Shown here: positions 1 to 6,124 of the stretch, piece by piece
Numbering within the stretch: position 1 is the stretch's first letter
How the letters are laid out: every line of letters starts with the position of its first letter
Assembly: GCA_017504325.1 (NCBI GenBank)
Contig: JAFVRL010000131.1
Coordinates: 1-6,124 of the forward strand
DNA: 6,124 nucleotides
Reading direction: 5' to 3'
Source of the DNA: Lentisphaeria bacterium
GTDB lineage: Bacteria; Verrucomicrobiota; Lentisphaeria; Victivallales; UBA1829
The notes under the pieces: model-generated
Database searches by the model: none
Told to the model about the DNA's origin: nothing
What the model saw: only the letters and a program-made list of their open reading frames with translations
Position numbers and translations under genes: made by a program

Positions 1-193
1 ATTTGAATACCATTACTGCGGCATCCCCGGCTTCCAGAGCGATCCTGTATGTCATATACCCTTTTTCGCCATTTACAGCAGTACAGGGTTTATCACATTT
101 GACAAGTTTATTTCTACCCGGAGCTTTTTTCACATTTACCGTAAGAATCTTTGCATTGTCATCATCTTCATTTCCAATGAAAACAAGTGTTTC
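1..193 (-). other. Displaced C-terminal coding segment of copy A (-1 frame)
   Basis: Read on the minus strand from 193 to 2, this segment encodes 64 residues without a stop. It aligns without gaps to the last 64 residues of copy B, with 30 identities counted by hand. Shared blocks include NEDDDN, VKK, CDKP, EKGYM and a closing AG-AA---V-K. The final base in the window is T, directly after the terminal AAA codon, where copy B has TAA, so the natural stop is probably cut by the window edge. It resembles the small C-terminal beta domain that follows the trimerisation domain in GH42-type enzymes. It has no start codon or ribosome binding site of its own near the junction, so it is a severed tail and not a separate gene. 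Confidence 0.85.
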
Positions 194-3100
194 CCCGCTT
201 TTGCTGTACAGGCGATCAATCTGCCATTATCGGCAGTTACTTCCGGAGTGGACAGTAATTTGATGACTTCGGCAACCGCATCGGAAACAAGATCACTGAT
301 CCCGTCTTTACCATATCCCAGACGCAAATGCAGTCTGTCCTCTTTCACAAGGTGGGGAGCCACATTGAAGAACGCGGCAGAAGCCTTGCCGTTTTTCTTA
401 ATGGTAAGAACAGGTATTTCCGCATCCAGAAGCACCTCTGCCCCGTCGGCAACGTAGGAACCCACACATCTTTCATCGTCGCAGATCTCGATTCCGCCAT
501 TGCAGAAATCTTTTGCGGCAATTACTTTCGTAATGGTCTTTTTCTTTCCGGTATTCTTTACGCCGAAAAGATCTTCCAATCCTGTAACATCTTCACAGGC
601 AAGAAGTCCCACGCCTTCCCTGTGCAGTTTGCGGATGTGTTTCAATGTTTCCTTTTTCATGCCTTTCAAGGGAGGCAGAACCAGTACATTGGTATCCGCA
701 GGCGTAAGAAGCATAAGATTTTCTTCCATCACCTGGAACCCGTTGCAAAGCTGGTGCTGACGGGTCTGTTCATAAATGTACGGCACATCTTCGGAAGCGG
801 TATTGCGTACATCAATGATATTGCCGTAGGAATACAACATTCTTTCATGGGCTCTGCGGGAACCGTTGCTTGTGACGAATGCCGGAGAGCAAAGGGGGCG
901 TTCCGGAATATAATCGGCAACAGCACGCCATGCAGTAAGGAGAGTTTTGAACCATGCTCTGGAAAAACCGCAGGCCTGGAATCCCTTGTTTTCCCAGAAA
1001 TGGAAACCGTCTTTCCGGAAATGACCTGTGGCAAAGGAAATTTCATAAGTCTGCCGGATCATACGGTTGGGATATTCAATGGGGCGTACCCCCATAGGCG
1101 GATGAGCATAGAAAACCGCTCCGTCGGGACAGCCCTGACCGCCGCCGGCAGTATAGATTTCCGGATAAACTCTTGCTCCGGGATGGTTCATAAGGTGACT
1201 TGCCATATAGTAGGAACCTCTTTCCAGCCCGTAACGGCAGGCATAGGGGTAATCCTCGTACTGCCAGAATCCCATCTCCTTTTCGGTGAGGCAATCGCAT
1301 CCCACATACCGGGAAAATTCCGCACCTTTCAGATGGGCGGCATAGATGGCGGCAGGTCCATACATGGAAAATTTGAGTTTGGGATTTACTTTCTTCATCT
1401 CTTTGAGAAACGCCCGGTGTTCCTCCAGAACATCCTTATTGAACATATCCAGATATTCTTCCCAGTATTTTTCCGTAAGGATCTTGTAATTGTGTTCGGA
1501 AAGGAAATCTTTGAAGGCAAAATAATCCCAGATCCCGTTGGTCTTTTCAGCTTTTTTCCATGCTTTTATGCTCTTTTCCATGCTTTTGAGATCGAAATCG
1601 CTGTCTTTGGTCTCTTTGACAAATTTATAGAGTTTTTCCAGTCTCTTTCCGCCGTAAGTATGCCGCCACAATGCACAGAACTGATTGAGATATTCGCATA
1701 CATTCACATAATCGCTTTTGGCAATAAGGTCGAGATTATGTTCCGGCAGGGGATCATCGGCACAGCGGGTACCCAGCCAGAGGAAATTTTCCCGCCCCAA
1801 TGCCTTGACAGTAGGCATCACATCAAAATCTCTTGCCGCTTTGGGCAGGAAGTTGGAACAACTGTGATAGTGGGGCAGATCGGTACTTTTCCCCATCCAT
1901 ACATCAAAGCCGTCTGTAAGAAGTCCCCTTGTTTCTGTTCTTCCATTGTAAATATAGGGAAGTCCGGAAGCAAGCGGCGGACAGAGAGCGTCTTTTTTTG
2001 TACTCAATACTTCAAAAGCACAATATTCCTCCCATGCGGGGAAAACAGCATCCGTACTCTTTACCCGCAAATGATATACCCCGCAGGAAAGGGAGGAAAT
2101 TTTTTCCACTTCCAGAAGAATGGAGGGGAAAGTGGAAATGCCGAAAGAGCGTTCACTGGTGCTTACTTTGCATTTAAGTTTCTTTACAGGACGGAAAAAG
2201 GCATCTTCCAGATATACTTCAAAGGAAGAAGGCAGAAATTCTTTCCCTGTAAGACGGATTTTGAAAAGGGCATCTTCTTTTTCCAGGAAGAAGTGATTGT
2301 TTTTCTGGAACTCCACTGCCTTGTCATACCGGGGATCTGTCTTGGGCAGAAGGGCAATAGTTTTCTTCTTTTCCTGGGAAAGAAATTCACATTTGATTTT
2401 TTCTTCCGTGAACCCCTGTCCGGAATAAAGAACATTGCCTTTGAGATCAAAAATCGTTTCAGAGGGACTCTGCACCATATCCCGCAAGGTGGAAGGCACA
2501 TAGGTATCTGCTCCGATGGCAAGATCGAATTTGCCTTCCGGCTTCATGAAACGCACATTGCGGATAAAGGGCCAGGGCACTTTTTCACAAAGTCTTTCAT
2601 AGAAGTGGGGTTTCACAAGGCTCTGGACACAGAGGAAGATCTTGCGGTCAAAAATCACATATTTTTCGATTTTTTCTCTGGTCAGAACTTTAAGGTAGGG
2701 GTGTATAAGGGTATCGGTCCGCATCCCGTGGTAAGTACCTTCCCCGGCTTCCGTTTCCTGACTGCTGCCGTGGAATTTGAGAGAAGCATCCAGACATGTT
2801 CCGTAATCGGTAAGAACTACATCACAGTAAATGGGATAGAAAGTAATATCTGCCGGCATGGAAACAGTGAAAGAAGCAATTCTTTTGCCCTTGGCGGTAG
2901 AGGGGGCATAGATCTCCATTTTCGTAAGTTTCAATATATCATAGAAGTGTTCCCGGCTGACCGCAATGGCTCCGGAAGATTTTTTGATCTTGAAAGAAGT
3001 CTTTACCCCCAGAGTATCAATAGAAAGAGTATTTCCCTTTACTTCCATTTCCAGATCGAAAGGATGATTGAAAATATCCTCCTCCATGGAGAACTCTTTT

Positions 3101-3483
3101 TTCTCCGTTGCGGTAAAGATATTGGCGCGCATGGTACCGATCTCAAAAGAGGTCTTTTCCGCATTCTGACCACGGAAGATCCACAGAGCCTGACCTCTTC
3201 CTGTTACAGTATCATAACCGAAAGAAATGAGAAGACAGAATAATCTTCCCGCCTTGATACTGAAGGAAAAAGAACTTTTCAACTGAAAATCCGTTACATC
3301 GGGAATAATGGGAAGATATTTATTTCCGGCAGAAAGAAATTCAATACACTTTTCCCCTCTGCGGATGGCAGGAACTTCCTTCAGATCCGAGTTGCGTTCC
3401 ACATACCATCCCCCGGGCAGATTATTAAGGGAAGAATCAAATGTTTCCTGAAAAATCAGAGTATTTTTTATTTTCTTTTCCAT
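136..3483 (-). CDS. Copy A: large GH42-like multidomain glycoside hydrolase-type protein, frameshifted near its 3' end
   Basis: This frame reads 1115 residues from an ATG at 3483, which sits 8 bases after AAGGAG. By eye the domains are: residues about 8-195, a beta-rich lectin/LamG-like sandwich (starting FQETFD, with GGWYVER); about 205-500, further beta-rich segments ending in GVYHLRVKSTD and EEYCAFEV; about 505-860, a TIM-barrel-like core with RGLLTDG, GFWQYEDYPY, RVYPEIY and GFHFWENKGF; about 860-980, a GH42 trimerisation / class I amidotransferase-like domain (TNVLVLPPLKGM, EGVGLLACEDVTGLEDLFG). Conserved acids E743, E775 and E831 are shared with copy B and are candidate active-site residues; E775 is the best guess for a nucleophile. 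There is no signal peptide or membrane segment, so the product looks cytoplasmic. The last 18 residues (from K1098) are out of frame with the family; the true C-terminus lies in the -1 frame at 193-2. Repaired, the protein would be about 1161 residues. Hydrolysis of a glycan or oligosaccharide is inferred from the fold; the substrate is unknown. Confidence 0.85.
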   Translation of the reverse strand: MEKKIKNTLIFQETFDSSLNNLPGGWYVERNSDLKEVPAIRRGEKCIEFLSAGNKYLPIIPDVTDFQLKSSFSFSIKAGRLFCLLISFGYDTVTGRGQALWIFRGQNAEKTSFEIGTMRANIFTATEKKEFSMEEDIFNHPFDLEMEVKGNTLSIDTLGVKTSFKIKKSSGAIAVSREHFYDILKLTKMEIYAPSTAKGKRIASFTVSMPADITFYPIYCDVVLTDYGTCLDASLKFHGSSQETEAGEGTYHGMRTDTLIHPYLKVLTREKIEKYVIFDRKIFLCVQSLVKPHFYERLCEKVPWPFIRNVRFMKPEGKFDLAIGADTYVPSTLRDMVQSPSETIFDLKGNVLYSGQGFTEEKIKCEFLSQEKKKTIALLPKTDPRYDKAVEFQKNNHFFLEKEDALFKIRLTGKEFLPSSFEVYLEDAFFRPVKKLKCKVSTSERSFGISTFPSILLEVEKISSLSCGVYHLRVKSTDAVFPAWEEYCAFEVLSTKKDALCPPLASGLPYIYNGRTETRGLLTDGFDVWMGKSTDLPHYHSCSNFLPKAARDFDVMPTVKALGRENFLWLGTRCADDPLPEHNLDLIAKSDYVNVCEYLNQFCALWRHTYGGKRLEKLYKFVKETKDSDFDLKSMEKSIKAWKKAEKTNGIWDYFAFKDFLSEHNYKILTEKYWEEYLDMFNKDVLEEHRAFLKEMKKVNPKLKFSMYGPAAIYAAHLKGAEFSRYVGCDCLTEKEMGFWQYEDYPYACRYGLERGSYYMASHLMNHPGARVYPEIYTAGGGQGCPDGAVFYAHPPMGVRPIEYPNRMIRQTYEISFATGHFRKDGFHFWENKGFQACGFSRAWFKTLLTAWRAVADYIPERPLCSPAFVTSNGSRRAHERMLYSYGNIIDVRNTASEDVPYIYEQTRQHQLCNGFQVMEENLMLLTPADTNVLVLPPLKGMKKETLKHIRKLHREGVGLLACEDVTGLEDLFGVKNTGKKKTITKVIAAKDFCNGGIEICDDERCVGSYVADGAEVLLDAEIPVLTIKKNGKASAAFFNVAPHLVKEDRLHLRLGYGKDGISDLVSDAVAEVIKLLSTPEVTADNGRLIACTAKAGKHLFSLEMKMMTMQRFLR
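189..196 (-). other. Frameshift site (one base missing) in copy A
   Basis: The minus strand here reads GGGGAAAC. Copy B has the matching codons CAG GGG AAA GAT ATC, whereas copy A has GCG GGG AAA CAC TTG. Adding one base in the G run, the A run, or just after it restores the family frame and gives exactly the same distance to the C-terminus as in copy B (64 residues after the shared glycine). The neighbouring homopolymers make a sequencing or assembly error a real possibility. The phase does not fit a canonical X XXY YYZ slippery heptamer well, because a -1 slip would leave a first-position mismatch when AAA re-pairs on GAA. Confidence 0.8.
1964..2038. repeat. Second conserved DNA block between the paralogs (A side)
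   Basis: About 75 bases match 5483-5557 with 5 mismatches by hand count. The block encodes the junction into the barrel (EEYCAFEV, STKKDALCPPLASG). It is another duplication trace, clearly more similar than the surrounding DNA. Confidence 0.8.
2536..2577. repeat. Near-identical block shared by copies A and B (A side)
   Basis: These 42 bases match 6058-6099 with a single mismatch (a at 2551, c at 6073). They encode the PWPFIRNVRFMKPE stretch on the minus strand. The block is a trace of the tandem gene duplication and not an independent repeat element. Confidence 0.85.
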
Positions 3484-3491
3484 TTTATTTA

Positions 3492-3497
3492 CTCCTT
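3492..3497 (-). promoter_or_regulatory. Shine-Dalgarno site of copy A
   Basis: The minus strand reads AAGGAG followed by an 8-base A/T-rich spacer and then ATG at 3483-3481. It lies inside the 18-base gap after the stop codon of copy B (3504-3502). It fixes the start of copy A at MEKKIKN and supports translation from a shared transcript. The gap is too short for an obvious promoter or terminator. Confidence 0.9.
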
Positions 3498-3501
3498 AAT
3501 A

Positions 3502-6124
3502 TTATTTAAGAACCAATGCAGCAGCTTCACCGGCAGGCAGATTGATACGGATCTTCATATATCCTTTTTCGGCGGGGATCATGGCATAAGGCTTGTCGCA
3601 GCTTTCAACGGCAGTTCTGGTGGAAGACTTTTTCACAGTCACAACAACATTTGTCTTGTTATCATCATCCTCATTGCTTACAAGAACGATATCTTTCCCC
3701 TGTTTTGTCCGGCATGCCTGCAATCTTCCCTTATCGGAGAAGACCTCCACATCCCCCAGAAGACGGAAGAGTTCGCCAACAGCCTTTGTCATAAAGGAAC
3801 TGATACTGTCTTTTCCATATCCCAGACGCAAAGGAAGGCGGTCGCCTTTGACCATGTGGGGCGGCACATTGAAGAAGGCGGCGGAAGCCTTGCCATTTTT
3901 CTTGATGGTGAGAACGGGTATTTGAGCTTCCAGAAGCACTTTTGCTCCGTCCACAGCATAAGAACCTGTGCAAAGATCATCATCACATATTTCAGAAGCA
4001 CCTTCAAGGAAACCGTTTCTGCCGGTGATCTTTGTAATATTTCTCTTTTCGGAAGTATCTTTCACACCGAAAAGATCTTCCAAACCTTCCACATCCTCAC
4101 AGGCGATAAGGTTTACGCCCTCCTTATGCAGTTTGCGGATATGTTTCAATGTCTTTTCGCTCATCCCCCTTACAGGCGGCAGAACAAGAAGGGAAGTATC
4201 TTCTTTTGTGATATGCAGCAAATCCTCCTCCATGACCTGGAATCCGTTGCAGAGAGAGTTCTGTCTTGCCGCAAGGTAGAGGAAAGGCACATCTTCGGCG
4301 GCAGTATTGCGGACATCAACAATAAGATCAAGAACGCCATTGGTAATGATCTGATTATTATGCGCCCTGCGGGAACTGTCGCTGGTTACAAAGGCAGGAG
4401 ATCTCCAGGGACGCGCCGGAGCGTGAGTTGTCACAACTCCCCAGGTGGTGAGAAGAGCTTTATACCATTCCCGGTTGAAGGCACACGCCTGGAACCCCCG
4501 GTTTTCCCAGTAATGGAACATGCCGTCTTTCCCCATATAGGCAGAAGCATATACAAATTCATAACTCTGCCGGCTGATACGGTTGGGATACTCTTTAGGC
4601 CGGATCCCGTGGGGGGGATGAGCAAAAAATACGGCACCGTCCGGACAGCCGAATCCGCCTGCCCCGGCATAGACCTCCGGATAGATCCTTGCTTCCGGAT
4701 GGGTCATAAGGTGGCTTGTAAGATAGTAGGATCCCCGTTCCAGACCGTAACGGCAGGCAAAGGGATAATCTTCATACTGCCAGAAGCCCATATTTTCCGG
4801 ATCGATCTTGTCCACACACAGAACGCGGGAGAAATCATGTCCCTTCAGATGTCCCACATAAATATGAGCTGGTCCATACATGGAGTACCGGAGAGAAGGA
4901 CTGTATTTCCGCAGTTTTTCCAACATTTCTTTATGTTGTTCTGCCATATCGTCATTCAGCACATCCAGCCATTTTTCCCAGTATTTTCTTGCCATGACGC
5001 AATAGTTATGATAACTTACCGTATCTGTAAAAGAGTTGCTGGAAACGACATCTTTATGGAAAGATTTTTCCTTTTTGATCTTTTTGACGGCTTTTTCCAG
5101 TTCTTTCAAATCAAATTCCGGATCATTGAGGCTTTTTGCAAGTTCATAGAAAAGAATAAGCCTGTTTCCTCCATAAGCCATACGCCACAATGCAGATACC
5201 TGATTGAAATAAGCACAGATATTGAGATAATCGGACTTTGCAATAAGATCCAGATTATCATTCCAGGCAGGTTTATCGGCACAACGGGATGCCAGCCACA
5301 GGAAAAATTCTCTCTGATAAGCATGGACAGTGGGGATCACATCAAAATCCCTTGCCGCTTTAGGCAGGAAGTTGGCACAGGCGTGATAGTGGGGAAGATC
5401 GCTGCTTTCCCCTTTCCAGACCTCCACCCCATCTGTAAGCAATCCCCTTGTTTCCGTACGGCTGTTATAAAGATAGGGCAAGCCGGAAGCAAGCGGGGGA
5501 CAGAGAGCGTCTTTCTTTGTACTCATAACTTCAAAAGCGCAATATTCCTCCCATGCGTCAAGAGAAGGATCGGTGCTTTTTACTCTCAAATGATAGACCC
5601 CGCAGGAAAGGGAAGAGATCTTTTCAAAAGAAATATCTGCAATATTGAGAAGAGTCTCCCCCAGATAAGCTGTGGAAAATACGGTTTTACATTTCAATTT
5701 CTTCATGGGCCGGAAGAAGGCATCTTCCAATGTCACCTCATAAGAACAGGGGAGAAAGGCTTTTCCTGTAAGGCGGATGGAGAAAGAAGCATCCTCCTTT
5801 TCAAAGAAATAGTGATTCTTTTCCAGAAAACGGATGGCGTCATCATACCGGGGATCTGTTTTGGGGATCTTTGCCATCATCTTTTTCTTTTTCTGGGAGA
5901 AAAATTCACATTTGAATGTATCGTCATCAGTGATCCCTTGTCCGGAATAGAGAACATTACCCTTGATATCAAACACCGTTTCCGAAGGACTTTGTGCCAT
6001 ATTCCGCAAAGTGGAATGAATGTAAGTATCCGCTCCCACAGCAAGATCATAGGAAGTTTCCGGCTTCATGAACCGCACATTGCGGATAAAGGGCCAGGGG
6101 GGCTTCTTGTAAAGCCGTTCATAA
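3502..6124 (-). CDS. Copy B: GH42-like multidomain glycoside hydrolase-type protein, 5' end outside the window
   Basis: The frame is open to the right edge. A GTG at 6078 could be mistaken for a start, but the 15 codons before it (YERLYKKPPWPFIRN) match residues 295-309 of copy A, so the gene continues upstream and lacks about 294 N-terminal residues here if its layout equals A. Numbering from 6078 as residue 1, it has a beta-rich region to about 190, a barrel-like core at about 195-550 (GFWQYEDYPF, ARIYPEVY, FHYWENRGF with E436, E468 and E525), a GH42 trimerisation / amidotransferase-like domain at about 550-670 (LLVLPPVRGM, ACEDVEGLEDLFG), and an intact C-terminal beta domain ending EAAALVLK before TAA. 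It is the upstream member of the apparent operon with copy A. The barrel motifs are nearly identical to A, so a similar reaction is likely, perhaps on a different substrate. Glycan hydrolysis is inferred from fold resemblance; no substrate can be named. Confidence 0.88.
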   Translation of the reverse strand, partial: YERLYKKPPWPFIRNVRFMKPETSYDLAVGADTYIHSTLRNMAQSPSETVFDIKGNVLYSGQGITDDDTFKCEFFSQKKKKMMAKIPKTDPRYDDAIRFLEKNHYFFEKEDASFSIRLTGKAFLPCSYEVTLEDAFFRPMKKLKCKTVFSTAYLGETLLNIADISFEKISSLSCGVYHLRVKSTDPSLDAWEEYCAFEVMSTKKDALCPPLASGLPYLYNSRTETRGLLTDGVEVWKGESSDLPHYHACANFLPKAARDFDVIPTVHAYQREFFLWLASRCADKPAWNDNLDLIAKSDYLNICAYFNQVSALWRMAYGGNRLILFYELAKSLNDPEFDLKELEKAVKKIKKEKSFHKDVVSSNSFTDTVSYHNYCVMARKYWEKWLDVLNDDMAEQHKEMLEKLRKYSPSLRYSMYGPAHIYVGHLKGHDFSRVLCVDKIDPENMGFWQYEDYPFACRYGLERGSYYLTSHLMTHPEARIYPEVYAGAGGFGCPDGAVFFAHPPHGIRPKEYPNRISRQSYEFVYASAYMGKDGMFHYWENRGFQACAFNREWYKALLTTWGVVTTHAPARPWRSPAFVTSDSSRRAHNNQIITNGVLDLIVDVRNTAAEDVPFLYLAARQNSLCNGFQVMEEDLLHITKEDTSLLVLPPVRGMSEKTLKHIRKLHKEGVNLIACEDVEGLEDLFGVKDTSEKRNITKITGRNGFLEGASEICDDDLCTGSYAVDGAKVLLEAQIPVLTIKKNGKASAAFFNVPPHMVKGDRLPLRLGYGKDSISSFMTKAVGELFRLLGDVEVFSDKGRLQACRTKQGKDIVLVSNEDDDNKTNVVVTVKKSSTRTAVESCDKPYAMIPAEKGYMKIRINLPAGEAAALVLK
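5483..5557. repeat. Second conserved DNA block between the paralogs (B side)
   Basis: Partner of 1964-2038, in the same orientation and offset by 3519 bases, with about 70 of 75 bases identical. Confidence 0.8.
6058..6099. repeat. Near-identical block shared by copies A and B (B side)
   Basis: Partner of 2536-2577, in the same orientation and 3522 bases away, with 41 of 42 bases identical. Direct repeats of this kind could support recombination that deletes or fuses the two genes. Confidence 0.85.

Noticed and set aside
189..196. Programmed -1 ribosomal frameshifting to make the full-length copy A
   Set aside because: The phase does not give a good slippery heptamer, no stimulatory structure was evident by eye, and copy B encodes the same region without any shift. 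A deleted base or sequence error is simpler.
729..1300. Short minus-strand open frames inside copy A (729-1046 and 1076-1300)
   Set aside because: They lie in alternative frames of a conserved coding region, have no plausible ribosome binding sites, and encode no recognisable protein.
328..3243. Plus-strand open frame of 971 codons opposite copy A
   Set aside because: It mirrors the codons of copy A and stays open only because copy A lacks TTA, CTA and TCA codons. Its translation is Phe-, Ile- and His-rich with no recognisable domain, no clear ribosome binding site was seen, and the sense frame is strongly supported by conservation with copy B.
3484..3501. Promoter or terminator between the two genes
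   Set aside because: The gap is only 18 bases and is filled by the ribosome binding site and its spacer; there is no hairpin with a T run and no room for -35 and -10 elements.
3502..6078. GTG at 6078 as the true start of copy B
   Set aside because: The codons upstream of it continue the alignment with copy A to the window edge, so the GTG is an internal valine codon matching V310 of A.

Overview
The window is almost entirely coding and all of it reads on the minus strand. It holds two very large, tandem, paralogous genes. The upstream copy (B, 3502-6124) runs off the right edge, so its N-terminus is missing. The downstream copy (A, start at 3483) runs to the left edge. Only 18 bases separate the stop of B from the ATG of A, and that gap carries a strong AAGGAG ribosome binding site. 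The pair therefore looks like part of one operon transcribed right to left. I see no RNA gene, mobile element, CRISPR array or terminator.

Both proteins appear to be multidomain glycoside-hydrolase-like proteins of the GH42 / clan GH-A type. In order they have: a lectin-like beta-sandwich N-terminus (seen only in A), a second beta-rich region, an aromatic-rich TIM-barrel-like core, a class I glutamine-amidotransferase-like (beta-galactosidase trimerisation-type) domain, and a small C-terminal beta domain. The family assignment rests on motif resemblance read by eye. The substrate is unknown and a full catalytic pair cannot be assigned with confidence.

The most notable point is that copy A is frameshifted near its 3' end. 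The frame that opens at 3483 stops at 136, but the last 64 codons of the family reappear intact in the -1 frame at positions 193-2, ending in K at the window edge exactly as copy B does. One missing base at about 189-196 explains this. It is either a recent mutation or a sequence error.

The organism is probably a bacterium with canonical Shine-Dalgarno signals and moderate GC. Expanded families of large GH42-like proteins with lectin-like domains are typical of polysaccharide-degrading gut or aquatic bacteria such as Lentisphaerota (Victivallales), and the SD site argues mildly against Bacteroidota. This placement is inference only. I found no evidence for a novel defence or mobile system here; the window reads as a carbohydrate-metabolism locus with a duplicated gene.
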